DNA of 64,000 nt from Ilex aquifolium (Eukaryota > Streptophyta > Magnoliopsida > Aquifoliales > Aquifoliaceae), in assembly GCA_951799425.1 (NCBI GenBank), contig OX637396.1:12499701-12563700 (forward strand), given 5' to 3'. Both the position numbers and the translations under genes were made by a program. This document shows positions 10,301-19,572 of the stretch, piece after piece (positions within the stretch are counted from its first letter, which is position 1; every line of letters begins with the position of its first letter). The notes below the pieces were generated by a model. The model saw nothing but the letters and a program-made list of their open reading frames with translations. It was not told the origin of the DNA and did not search any database.

Positions 10301-12818
10301 AGAGCTCCACATCGAGCACTTAGCTGAGTCATTCCGAATTCTACAAGAGTACAAAATGAAGCTAAACCCTGCGAAGTGCGCATTCGGGGTCTCGGCTGGA
10401 AAATTTCTGGGCTTTATAGTCAGCAGCAGAGGGATTGAGGCCAATCCAGAAAAGGTTAAAGCAATGGTGGAAATGAAGTCACCATCCAACACAAAAGAGG
10501 TGCAACGTTTGACAGGCAGGATAGCTGCACTTAGCCGTTTTGTGTCTAGGTCTAGCGATAAATGCCAGCCATTTTTTCAAATCTTGAAGAAGGCATTCCA
10601 CTGGGATTCCAAGTGTGAAGAAGCATTCGAAGACCTAAAGAGATATATGAGCTCTCCCCCTGTTCTGGTGAGCCCCCTAGAAGGGGAAATCCTCACCCTC
10701 TACCTAGCAGTTTCAGATTTTTCAACAAGTGCAGCGCTAGTTAGGGAGCGAGACAGAGCTCAGCAACCAGTCTACTACTGTAGCAGAGCTCTGAGGGGGG
10801 CAGAGGAGAGATATCCAAGGATGGAAAAACTCGTTCTAGCTCTGGTTACAACAGCTAGGAGACTTAGACCTTATTTCCAGGCTCATACTGTTGAGGTTCC
10901 AACAGATCAGCCAATGAAGCAAGTACTACACAAGCCGGAGTCCTCAGGGAGGTTGGTTAAATGGGCCGTAGAGCTCAGCGAGTTTGATATCAGGTACAAG
11001 CCAAGAACTGCCATCAAAGGGCAAATTTTGGCAGATTTTATTGCAGAATTCACAGCAGCAGCGCCTATGGAAACCACGGATTTAGTACCGGACCTTCCCA
11101 TATGGAAGCTTTCAGTGGATGGAGCCGCCAATGCTCAGGGAAGCGGTGCAGGAATGATCCTGACCTCCCCAGAAGGAATAGACGTCGAATATGCCCTCAG
11201 ATTTGGGTTCAAAGCTTCAAATAATGAGGCAGAATATGAAGCCGTCATCGCTGGGCTTAATCTTGCCTATTCTATGGAAGCAGAGCAGCTGGAGATCTGC
11301 AGTGATTCTCAACTGGTGGTGAAGCAGATAGAAGAGTGTTACGAGGCAAGAGGCGAGAAGATGGTCCTGTACCTCAAAAAGGTACGAGAACTAATGAAAC
11401 AGTTTGTGCAGGTTAAGGTCAGACACGTGCCTAGAGTGGAGAACTCACGAGCAGATGCTCTGGCAAGGTTAGCAACTGCCTCACAAGAGGATTTGGATAG
11501 GCTAATTCCAGTAGAGCACCTTCCAAAGCCCTCGGTAAGCATTGAAGAAGAGGAAATTCTGTCAATTGAAGCTCAGCCGAGCTGGATGGACCCCATCGTA
11601 GAGTACCTTCAGAATGGAACTTTGCCAAATAGTGCCAAGGAGGCATCCAAGCTAAGGGCCAGGTCAGCCAGATTTTCCCTGATGCAAGGGAAACTGTACA
11701 AGCATGGATTTTCAATGCCTCTCCTTAAGTGCGTAGGAGACGAAGATGCTAACTACATACTCAGAGAAGTACATGAGGGGATATGTGGCAACCACATAGG
11801 AGCTCGGGCCTTGGCAGGAAAAGTACTGAGGCAAGGATATTATTGGCCCACCATGTTCAAAAGCGCCACCGACTTAGTAAGAAAATGCAAAACTTGCCAA
11901 GAGCATGCTAATATGTCCCACTGTCCTCCCGAGTTCCTAACCTCGGTGGTAAGCCCATGGCCTTTTCAGCAGTGGGGGCTAGACATTCTGGGACCCCTAC
12001 CCACCGGTGTGGGGCAGTGCAAGTTTGCCGTCGTAGGAGTGGATTACTTTACTAAATGGGCAGAGGTCGAACCTTTGGCAACGATCACAGAGCAAAAAGT
12101 TCAAAACTTCGTTTGGAAGTCGATAGTTTGCAGGTTTGGAGTTCCCAGAGCGTTCGTATCTGACAATGGAAAGCAGTTTGATAATTCAAAGTTCAAAAGT
12201 TTTTGCGCCGAGCTCGGAATCAAGAACTATTTCTCAGCTCCTGCCCATCCCCAGTCTAATGGGCAGGCGGAGGTTACAATAAGAACCATAAAGTCAGCTT
12301 TGAAGACCAAGCTAGAAAACCTGAAAGGCAAATGGGTGGAGTACATTCCGGAGGTATTGTGGGCCTACAGGACCACCGCCAGATCTGCGACTCAGGAAAC
12401 CCCCTTTGCTTTGGCCTTTGGGACCGAGGCAGTGGCCCCAGTAGAGATAGGGCTCCAATCACCAAGGGTGGAGTTCGCAGATCCCGAGCACAATGATGAG
12501 TCTCTCTTGCTAAACCTCGACCTCTTGGATGAAAAGAGGGACAGAGCTCTGCACCGTGTCCGTACTTACCAAAGGAAAACAGCAAGGTACTATGACAGGA
12601 GGGTAAGACACAGAAGTTTCAAGGTTGGAGATTTGGTACTTAGGAGGCTTCTGCTTGCGAGAAAGGATCCCACGCATGGGAAATTGGGACCCAATTGGGA
12701 AGGGCCCTATATCGTGTCAAAGATAATCAGACCAGGGAATTACGAGTTGCAAACAGAGGAAGGAAAGGTTCTACCTCACTCGTGGAATGCCGAGCACCTT
12801 AAGAAGTTTTTTCAGTAA
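7347..12818 (+). CDS. Gag-Pol polyprotein, Tat-lineage Gypsy
   Basis: One open frame of 1823 codons encodes the capsid protein and all enzymes for reverse transcription and integration. Visible domains: retrotransposon gag at about 195-340, then a basic KEK/RDR-rich stretch; a CX2HX4HX4C knuckle (CDYHRDHGHHTDDC) at 464-477; aspartic protease with DNGSS at 606; reverse transcriptase with YIDDMLVKS at 974; a first RNase H at about 1120-1200; a second RNase H starting near 1255 (SVDGAANAQGSG); and integrase with an HHCC finger from 1476 and the triad D1546, D1606, E1642. There is no chromodomain. The start is the first ATG after the primer-binding site. The frame continues open after the TAA through the repeat array. 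All key residues are present, so it may be active. Confidence 0.95.
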   Translation: MVITRNMSRSQTNLPRMQDQPEAAHGRQPGNIQEANSLINNELEALRLVNQRLLKENEELSKLVQRPQEAPPAHEGQNNPPHREPRYWDPHREVSEGGEGSQARGYVPYVPPDNGPNDEVQSRNDRGERGDFFPYPQDRREQHWEQRFKDFQQELSHMKEAVKSKAPVTMDVLVQQTESPFTTGVLHFPLPPKFRMPQMEVFDGSKDPVDHLNTYKNQMELHGYQDPVRCRAFAITLKGSALNWFHRLPPASISSFKELSIAFVSHFIGSRIHRKPSYHLLNVKQGPQENLRTYVQRFNSETLKVDVPDEKFAITAFIAGLGVQSKDLMFSISKNPQASMAEVLAKAEKYINGEEALLSKVVGTSSRKEKEKEEKRRDRSPRKEKGRERSPRRDRDRSPKRRGNVRDRLGPMQPELQPRYGPQRFTPLTAAVSQVLYEVQNEKFLKWPPRMKVDPAKRDPTKYCDYHRDHGHHTDDCIQLKKEIEFLIQRGQLRRFIANDNLNRALPPPPPRQQAPAPHQQPLGEIRVISGGFAGGGESSSARKAHLRRIRAEEALEVHAVSKAPRLDTAITFSDADLEGCQYPHDDPLVVRAVVANRTVHRVLIDNGSSADIIFAPAFDRMDIGRQKLEPVSTHLLGFSGERVLPLGSIQLVLTLGDPPCQATTTVKFLVVNAPSAYNILLGRPSLNSIKAIPSAYHLVVKFPTENGIGVVRGDQRVARECYLASVKRKEVENIQLDELDMRDEMETRPMPSEELEPVQLDEKSEHLVYVGSKLNAELKRLLIQFLKENIGVFAWKQEDMEGIDPSIITHKLCVNPTCKPIKQKRRSFAYERQKAINEEVSKLLHAKAIREVHYPTWLANVVLVKKTNGKWRLCIDFTDLNRACPKDSFPLPRIDLIVDATAGHELLSFMDAFSGYNQIGMDPSDQEKTSFVTEQGTYCYQVMPFGLKNAGATYQRLVNKMFQRQIGASMEVYIDDMLVKSLKAELHIEHLAESFRILQEYKMKLNPAKCAFGVSAGKFLGFIVSSRGIEANPEKVKAMVEMKSPSNTKEVQRLTGRIAALSRFVSRSSDKCQPFFQILKKAFHWDSKCEEAFEDLKRYMSSPPVLVSPLEGEILTLYLAVSDFSTSAALVRERDRAQQPVYYCSRALRGAEERYPRMEKLVLALVTTARRLRPYFQAHTVEVPTDQPMKQVLHKPESSGRLVKWAVELSEFDIRYKPRTAIKGQILADFIAEFTAAAPMETTDLVPDLPIWKLSVDGAANAQGSGAGMILTSPEGIDVEYALRFGFKASNNEAEYEAVIAGLNLAYSMEAEQLEICSDSQLVVKQIEECYEARGEKMVLYLKKVRELMKQFVQVKVRHVPRVENSRADALARLATASQEDLDRLIPVEHLPKPSVSIEEEEILSIEAQPSWMDPIVEYLQNGTLPNSAKEASKLRARSARFSLMQGKLYKHGFSMPLLKCVGDEDANYILREVHEGICGNHIGARALAGKVLRQGYYWPTMFKSATDLVRKCKTCQEHANMSHCPPEFLTSVVSPWPFQQWGLDILGPLPTGVGQCKFAVVGVDYFTKWAEVEPLATITEQKVQNFVWKSIVCRFGVPRAFVSDNGKQFDNSKFKSFCAELGIKNYFSAPAHPQSNGQAEVTIRTIKSALKTKLENLKGKWVEYIPEVLWAYRTTARSATQETPFALAFGTEAVAPVEIGLQSPRVEFADPEHNDESLLLNLDLLDEKRDRALHRVRTYQRKTARYYDRRVRHRSFKVGDLVLRRLLLARKDPTHGKLGPNWEGPYIVSKIIRPGNYELQTEEGKVLPHSWNAEHLKKFFQ

Positions 12819-12896
12819 GTGTTACTTGTAATAGAACTACTTTTAAATAAGAAAGAGCAAGCCTTTTATTCACCCTCCAATGGTCTCCAAAGAAGC

Positions 12897-13350
12897 AAGA
12901 TGAGCTCTTCAGCTCATAAACAAACGATAAGCTTCAAAGCTTATAAATGCAAGATGAGCTCTTCAGCTCATAAACAAACGACAAGCTTCAAAGCTTATAA
13001 ATGCAAGATGAGCTCTTCAGCTCATAAACAAACGACAAGCTTCAAAGCTTATAAATGCAAGATGAGCTCTTCAGCTCATAAACAAACGATAAGCTTCAAA
13101 GCTTATAAATGCAAGATGAGCTCTTCAGCTCATAAACAAACGATAAGCTTCAAAGCTTATAAATGCAAGATGAGCTCTTCAGCTCATAAACAAACGATAA
13201 GCTTCAAAGCTTATAAATGCAAGATGAGCTCTTCAGCTCATAAACAAACGATAAGCTTCAAAGCTTATAAATGCAAGATGAGCTCTTCAGCTCATAACTA
13301 CAGGATAAGCCTCAAAGGCTTATAAACAAAAGACGAGCTCTTCAGCTCGT
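12897..13350 (+). repeat. 54-bp tandem repeat array forming alternating hairpins
   Basis: Seven near-identical 54-bp units start at 12897, 12951, 13005, 13059, 13113, 13167 and 13221. A divergent eighth starts at 13275, and a final half unit runs to about 13350. Every unit has two inverted repeats: ATGAGCT-CTTC-AGCTCAT (7-bp stem) and ATAAGCTT-CA-AAGCTTAT (8-bp stem). The divergent units keep pairing: the eighth has ATAAGCCT with AGGCTTAT, and the last has ACGAGCT with AGCTCGT. Units at 12951 and 13005 have one change (ATAAG to ACAAG) that opens a near-terminal pair. The unit length is a multiple of three and the frame continuing from pol is open throughout. The array lies just after the pol stop. 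Confidence 0.95.
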
Positions 13351-13354
13351 ACAA

Positions 13355-13470
13355 AGTTCAAGGCTGAACGCTTCTTGGAGACACCAACAGTCAAGTTCAA
13401 GGCTGAACGCTTCTTGGAGACACCAACAGTCAAGTTCAAGGCTGAATGCTTCTTGGAGACACCAATGGTC
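13355..13470 (+). repeat. 39-bp tandem repeat, three copies
   Basis: Units start at 13355, 13394 and 13433, each beginning agttcaaggctgaacgcttc; the third has a few changes near its end. Each holds a small inverted repeat GTTCA-AGGC-TGAAC. It directly follows the 54-bp hairpin array and lies between it and the 3' ends of the antisense genes. Confidence 0.9.
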
Positions 13471-13778
13471 CTCCCCCCAGGACCAGATACCCTTGTGCAC
13501 TGCCTACACACCCAAAGACCTCGAAAGGTCCAGAACAACAGAGAACACCTATGAGGTCAGATGAGAAGTAAGGTCAGAGCAGACATGATCTTCTGTTTTC
13601 CATCTACGTTCGTGTTTCGAACGAGAAGAGTAAGCTGAAATAACCTAACAGAATTCGAGATGAATGAAAAGTCTGGCATTCGAAATATCCGACAGTACAA
13701 ATATTCAGACAAATACAAAAAGAGTCATAGTCTGATATCGCTTAAAAAAAGAAAGAACGATACAAGGAAACAAAGATC

Positions 13779-14867
13779 CTAGTCTTTCTTAAGTTTAGTT
13801 TTCAGCTCAGCAATCTCTCCCTTCAGGCTAGCATTCTCTTTCTTCAGCTCATCCCTTTCCTGCTCAGCCTTTTGAAGCGAGTTAAGGAGCTTCTGACCAA
13901 TAGAGGTAAGGAAGATGGTGGACAGAGAGTCAGGAGAAGGGGAATCGTCCCTTTTACGCTTCCTCGAACTCGTGACGGTGTTTCCATCCTTGTCAGAATC
14001 CCCATCCTCATCAGAATCAGAGAAAGAGGTCCAGGAAGAGTAAGGAATAGTGGAAAACTCAAACTCAGTAGCCTCAGCCCCAAGCAAATAGAGGTTTGCG
14101 CTCGTCATCAGCTCGGAATAAGTCTTAGACTCCACAAGCAACAACTCGTTGATATTCACCATCCCTGGTAAATCCAGGTCAGGTGGATCTACACAGCAAT
14201 GGCATAATCAGAGCATATTTTTAAAAGGAAAGTACTCAAAAGAGCCATGATCGAGCTTACCAATACGAGAGAAGCTCTCCCAGGACCGAGGAATCCTGGC
14301 TTTACGACAGCGATCCTCAGGAGACCTCCAAGCCTCTCCAGAAGCGAAGAAGAAACGCTCAGACCACCCTTCAGGGTTGGAGGGAAGATCTAGAACCAGA
14401 GGGCGTAAATTGAAATCCCTCCAACGGAAGAAACTGAAGCAGGGGGCATCATCTTCCTCAATCTCAAAGAAATACAGGAACTGAGAAACAAAGGGGAACC
14501 TGCCAAGAGCATGCAAGCGGCAGAACAAGAAAAAGCTTATCATAGCAGCCCATCCTCGTGGAGAGAGGCGAGAAGGGCACAGGCCATAATAGGCAAGAAC
14601 TCGCCCAATGGCCGGATGAATGGGAAGGCGAAGTCCCATGCCCATAGCACCTTCGAAGAAACAGACCTCCCCTCGGGGGAGGTAATTGCAAGGCTCGTCG
14701 GAGGAAGAGACTCGCAAAGGCAAATCAAGATCAGGAAAAAACCGTTTCTTGATGTCCACTAAATCAGAAGATTCAAGTATTGAGGGGGACAAATAGCGAC
14801 GATGCCACTTCCATTTGATTCCAGAGGAGGATCGTTCATGGAACAGAGAAGAAGCAGAGGCAGCCAT
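13779..14867 (-). CDS. Antisense spliced gene B of the Gypsy element
   Basis: Read on the minus strand: exon 1 14867-14261, intron 14260-14189 (donor GTAAGC, acceptor TAG), exon 2 14188-13779. The join gives 339 codons including stop (338 aa). Exon 1 holds a domain (about residues 45-185, with RLPIHPAIGRVLAYYGLCPS and GWSERFFF) like the Pfam family called Putative gypsy type transposon (Transposase_28), found in antisense frames of plant Gypsy elements. Exon 2 has an acidic Ser/Asp run, a basic SSRKRKRDD patch and a short coiled coil at the C-terminus (EQERDELKKENASLKGEI). Function unknown. It shares domain type with gene A, suggesting duplication. The splice sites are my inference; the domain and open frames are seen directly. 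Confidence 0.75.
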
Positions 14868-15013
14868 CGAAAGCGCTGGTAAGGAAAAAGACGCAAGAAA
14901 TCAAGAAGAAAGTCAAGAATATGTCACACACTTGGGTGCTTTTCAGGAAACAAAGAGCCAAAAAATAGGGAATCAGGTCGCCTGTTTGGTTTCCTAATCA
15001 ATGAAGGTAGGGA

Positions 15014-15089
15014 CGGTTGTGGAAAGTAGTAGCGGTTATGGAAAGGGGCTACGGTTATGGAAAGTGGTTGCGGTTATGGAAAGGGGAAA
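15014..15089 (-). promoter_or_regulatory. 19-bp repeat cluster upstream of antisense gene B
   Basis: Four tandem 19-bp units start at 15014, 15033, 15052 and 15071, with a partial fifth at 15097, each beginning cggttatggaaag or a close variant. They lie 150-230 bp upstream of the gene B start on the minus strand. Each holds CGGTTA or CGGTTG, which fits the plant MYB core CNGTTR. A perfect palindrome GAGCTATATAGCTC at 15150-15163 sits just beyond and contains a TATA-like core. This could be the antisense promoter; there is no expression evidence. Confidence 0.45.
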
Positions 15090-15566
15090 GACGTGACGGT
15101 TATAGGAAGAATTGTACAGCTCGGGAAGAACTCACAGCCTAACATACTCGAGCTATATAGCTCAGGAGGAGCACGCCAGTTCAGAATACCAAGTCAAACA
15201 GCTCAGAACAAAGAAGAAGAGGGAAGGGATCCCCAAGATACTCTTTACCGAACTCAAAAACACAGGAAAATCAGTTGAGCATAACACCAAGTCTCCCTTA
15301 CTATTCAATCTAGTATTTTTGCTTCAAGAAGTGCATGGCCCCACTCAAAGCAAAAGGGGGCAGGGGAATATATACTGAGCAAATAAAGCAAAGCAGGTAA
15401 GTGAGCAGTTGAAGTCCAAATTAAAAATCAGAGATATGTATACGCATATGGATGCTAAACCAACAAAAGAAAAGAAAAATAAGGTTCACAAAGTAACACG
15501 AGGACCAAGCCCAAATTAGGGGTACATCTCAAAAATCCTTTACAAAGAAATTACAATTAAAAAGAT

Positions 15567-18217
15567 CTAAGTTCCTGAAGGAGGAGTAATTGGGGAATCT
15601 CGCAGCTCAGCAGAAGGGCCTTCAGCAATAGGAGCTAGGGGAGAGCTTCCAGGAATGTCTTGGGACCCCGCTTCCGTTGATTCAGGATTTTGGGCAAGGG
15701 TTTCAGACACCAAGTTTGCAGAAATTGGTGCAACAGCAGGATCTACACCAATGAGCTCAGGGATCGTTGTTGAAGGCTCAGGAAGCACGACAAGAGCTCT
15801 AGAGGTCCCAGGGGCAGGTATGTCCTGACTCGAAGCAGCAGCGGGGGAAACTGAGGCATCCTCCTCGTTATCAGAGCTAGACTCCTCCAATTCTTCTGTG
15901 GTAGGGGTAGAAAAATTGAAGTTAAGGTCTAGAAAAGTTTTGATAGCCTTGCGCCTGAAAGCAAGCCATCCGGTAGCCCACAGGGTGGTGGCCTCGTCTC
16001 TCAGCTCGGCGATCTCTTTGTCCTTCTGTTGGACCAAACTTTTCTGCTCCTCGAGCTCCTTACAGAGTTTGCCGTTAGCCTCGCTGAGGGTAAGATAGTC
16101 TTGATTGGCCTGGATGAGCTCTTTCTTGGCATCGAAGGCCTCCTGGTTAGCCTTGGACCACGCCTCGACCTTAACCTGCAGGTCTTCCTTAACCAACTTC
16201 AGCTCATCCCGAGCCTTCTTCTCCCCCTCCTCAGCTCTGACCTTGACTGTCAACGTATGCTTGAGATCAGAAGCTTGCTTCATCGTCTGCTCGTTGAGGC
16301 CCTCCATTTGTACTTTGAGGCTCTCCACCCGAGCCCTGAGGTCTTCATTCTCGAGAGACAGTTCAGAAACCTTGGTCTTAAACTTCTTCAAGACCTGAAA
16401 AGAGCTCTCTTGGGACCTAACCCGATGCAGCAGACCTTTTACATGGAGGGCAGCCTAAGAGAATAAGTAAAGCTCAGCAGGTTGCAATAGACCATGAAAC
16501 TAGAATGGACAAACAAAGAAGGGAATTAGCACTTACAGCGGCTGCTCCTTGAAGAGCTGAGTCGATGGACTCCTCCAGTGGCATGGAAGCGGCCTTCAAG
16601 ACATCAGCCTCAGAAAATATAGAAGACAGAGCTCCCGCAGCAAGATCCATGTTGTCGAAAAAGGAGTCCTCATCTTCCTCCGCAGATTTTCTCTCTTTCT
16701 CAATCACCTTCCCAGAAGTGCTGTATTTGAAACTCTCGGGCTGAAGGTCGGGAACCAATTTCAAAGCCTCCTCGACCTCAGAAGAAGAAGGGGAAGCTTG
16801 ACCCCCCTCTTGAGCAGACGTCAACCTAGAAGGGGCCACTGGAGGAGAAAAGGCGGTTGCAGTTTGTGGAGTCCCAGAGGAGGAGAGTGGAGCCTTACTT
16901 GGAACCTGTCCCTCCGCTGCAGAGGGGGAGGAAGATACCTCCAATCTGGGGATTTTGGCCCGGGTACCTGGACCACTCCCAGTACTAGCCCGGGCCTTGC
17001 GCTTGCTAGATCTACCACCTCTCATTAGCTCATCCACCTTGGCCTGGATCTCTTCTGGGGTAGATTTCATGGTAGAAGGACCCGGAAGATCTGGAAGAAA
17101 TAGGATAAGGTAAAGGAAAAGAGAAGAGAAGGGAAAATGATGAAGAAAGGAAAAGTTGAAATTACCTTCGTCAGCCCCTAAAACAGATAATGGGATCGCT
17201 AAAGTCGCCACAGGAAGACTCAGACCTAGCTGTACTAGGTTCCTTGACTCAATCAAGTCGGCGTACTTCTCTGGCTTGATCTTTTCCAACTTGGCTAGCA
17301 CCTTTTTGTCCTCAGGACTGAGCTCGTAGTGTTCACCTGAGAGAAAGAAAGTATGCAAGTGAGAAAAAGGTGAGGGGCCGGCGAATGTCAGATCAGAGCT
17401 CGGACTTAAGTAAGGACTCACGTAAATTATCTGGTTCAGCCCAGGCCGTAGGAATACCGAGTGTGTCTGTTTTATCAGCAGGGTTGTACTCCCAATTGGC
17501 GCCCCCGACAAAGAAGAAATGTTCCTTCCAGTGTTTATGGGAGGTCGGAATATCAGAGATGAGCTGCCTAATGCTGGCACGCTTGGAGGCGTACAAGAAG
17601 CCTCCGGAGGTCGGTTTAACATTGAAGAGCTCTAAGAACAAAGGAATGCTAGGAATCCCAAGTTTATGCTTCTTAAATATGACTAACAGACCAACCATGA
17701 CGCCATAGAAGTTGGGGGAAATCTGGGAAGGGCACACATGAAAATGCTGCAGAACGGCCTTGATGAAGGGGTGCACAGGAAAGCGAAGGCCGTTGTCAAA
17801 AGCGGCAAGGAAAAAGCAGACCCTATTGTGCACCTTTTCTACATAGTAGACGGATTGGTCTGGACACCAGGGTTCGACCCCAGGAGGAAAACCATACCGA
17901 ACCTTATAGGTTTTCATTAGCTCAGGGGCCTCTTTACTGTACCCCACCGATTCAGCATGCTTAAAAGCAAGCCCCAAGTACGAGGTTTTTTCCTCAACCC
18001 CGACTCCGCTAACCTTGCCCTTGCCTTTGTTGAGCTTGGAGGACACAGGAGAAGGCTGGGAAGGAGGTCCCTCAGTACCGACCTCGATTTCTACAACATC
18101 CACCCCAGGGAAATTATCTATCTCCTCACCTACCTCCCCTAATTCAGTATCTTCCTCGGCTGACCTAGACCCTAAAAGTGAAACAGAGGAACGCGTGGCT
18201 CCAGAAGAGGCAGACAT
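15567..18217 (-). CDS. Antisense spliced gene A of the Gypsy element
   Basis: Read on the minus strand: exon 1 18217-17422, exon 2 17336-17166, exon 3 17090-16537, exon 4 16454-15567. Introns are short (85, 75 and 82 bp) and begin GT and end AG. The joined frame is 803 codons with no internal stop (802 aa). Exon 1 carries the same Transposase_28-like domain as gene B (RFPVHPFIKAVLQHFHVCPS to HWKEHFFFVGG, about residues 135-230). Exon 3 is Ser/Pro-rich with a basic SSKRKARAS patch that could be a nuclear signal. Exon 4 is a long coiled coil at about 528-660, then an acidic Ser-rich tail. An alternative start at 18274 adds 19 residues. Function unknown; the open frame across three introns argues for selection. 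Confidence 0.78.
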
Positions 18218-18841
18218 GGTCGGGCAGGAAAAAGGAAGGATAAAAGAGCGATAGAGAGGGGGAACACTGATCAAACTCTCCCTAATAACCCTAGGGTCAG
18301 CACAGTAACTCCCGACGGCAAGGATGTGGATTATAGAGCTTCAATCGACGAAATGAGGAAGGGGAGCTAAGCAATGGTCGCGATTCCAAAAGTAAAAGAA
18401 TCGAAAAGCCCAAAAATGCAGCAACCACCTCGAATTCGAGGGATCCAGAGCAAAAGGAAGAGGAAAAGGGGGGCAAAGGACGTACCTAACTCAGAAATGG
18501 CAGCGAACGGAAACCTGGGGCACTATCGGAGGAAGGAGGCGGTGCGAGTCTTCTAAACAAGGGCTGGAAATGCGATTTCAAGCAAGAAAACAGAAGGGTA
18601 CCACGGTCCGAAGTTGCAGAGAAAATAGGGAGAGCAGTAAAGAAGATGAATAGTGCGAAGAAGCGGTTTAGATAGCCGTTTTGAGCATTTAAAGCTGGGG
18701 AGACGTGGGCTGAGACATGCGCGGGAATCGAGGAAAGTCATGATGACTACAAACCGTCAGAAATCCTCCAGTCACATGTTAGCCACGTGCATGTGTAACT
18801 CGTCTTGTGCAGGTCATCCCCTGCCTGAGCTAACTCAAGGC

Positions 18842-18858
18842 AAGGGCTGGGGGGCAAT
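18842..18858 (+). other. Polypurine tract of the Gypsy element
   Basis: aagggctggggggcaat lies immediately before the 3' LTR, the position of the plus-strand DNA primer. Confidence 0.75.
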
Positions 18859-19567
18859 TGATGATACCTAAAGTAAACCCCAGATCTGAGCTCAGGAAAA
18901 GAGCTCAGTTCGGGAGTTTATGGAGAACTAAGCTGAGCTCATCCAGCAAGGTCTGAGCTCGCCCAATCGGAACTTATATTCCCAACTAAAGACATGAGCT
19001 AAGAAACAATGAGAGGGCAGTAAAAAGGCAGTAGATACCCGAACAGGGGGAGTTAAGTCAATCCAAGGCAAGAAATCCGCTACCAGCCAGGATCCTATCC
19101 TAAAACCAAGGAGAGAATCCCCTAACACAAGGCAGAGAACTCGCCATCCGCGGTCAGCCATAAGGGGTTTAGGAAAGCCCGAGATTATAGAAGAAGATAG
19201 GGACGATCCCTACAATAAAGGAAGTAACCCCGAATTAGAGGTAAGCATGAGGCTATAAAGAGGAGGGGCAGCTTCCATTGAGAAAAGACTTGAAACCCTA
19301 ATACCTTGAGAATTCTGTTGTAACTTATTGAATTAGATCAATAAAGAGACAGGAGTAAGAGCCTCCATTAGAGAGTGGACTAGCCGAGCTCATCAGCCGG
19401 TGAACCACTATATTTCTATTGTATTTCACACATTACACACGGCTAATGAGAGCTTTCATTCCCCATTTCACGAGCCTTGTAGCTCAGATGCCATATTAGT
19501 CCCCATGCAAACTGCTCACGCCAATTAATTTGGTTCTATAGCTCGTATCCGAAGGTTTACACCATCA
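18859..19567 (+). repeat. 3' LTR of the Tat-lineage Gypsy
   Basis: 709 bp, matching the 5' LTR except t at 19356 (c at 7073). It has the same TATA box (19254-19260) and AATAAA (19340-19345). It ends about 1 kb upstream of the probable transcription start of the glucosylceramidase gene, in the same orientation. Confidence 0.95.
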
Positions 19568-19572
19568 AATGC

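Larger units (their letters stand above)
6576..19567 (+). mobile_element. Complete young Ty3/Gypsy Tat-lineage element
   Basis: A 12,992-bp LTR retrotransposon with perfect 5-bp target duplication aatgc (6571-6575 and 19568-19572). LTRs are 709 bp each, starting TGATGATACC and ending ACACCATCA. The order is LTR, primer-binding site, gag-pol, hairpin repeat arrays, two antisense spliced genes, polypurine tract, LTR. The pol carries a second RNase H domain after the first and has no chromodomain, which places it in the Tat (Ogre/Retand-like) lineage. Extra antisense open frames downstream of pol are known in that lineage. The LTRs differ by one base by eye (c at 7073, t at 19356) and gag-pol is open, so the insertion is recent and may still be competent. 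Confidence 0.95.

Noticed and set aside
7527..12585. Many minus-strand and alternative-frame open frames inside gag-pol (for example 7527-7874, 12274-12585).
   Set aside because: They overlap the conserved gag-pol frame, have no domains, and are shadows of its codon use.
12819..13325. A stand-alone gene for the 18-residue repeat protein.
   Set aside because: There is no ATG-led start of its own near 12819 and the frame is a by-product of a 54-bp tandem repeat. I keep only the readthrough idea as a low-weight finding.
12897..13350. CRISPR-like regularly spaced repeat.
   Set aside because: The units are contiguous tandem repeats without unique spacers, in a plant retrotransposon.
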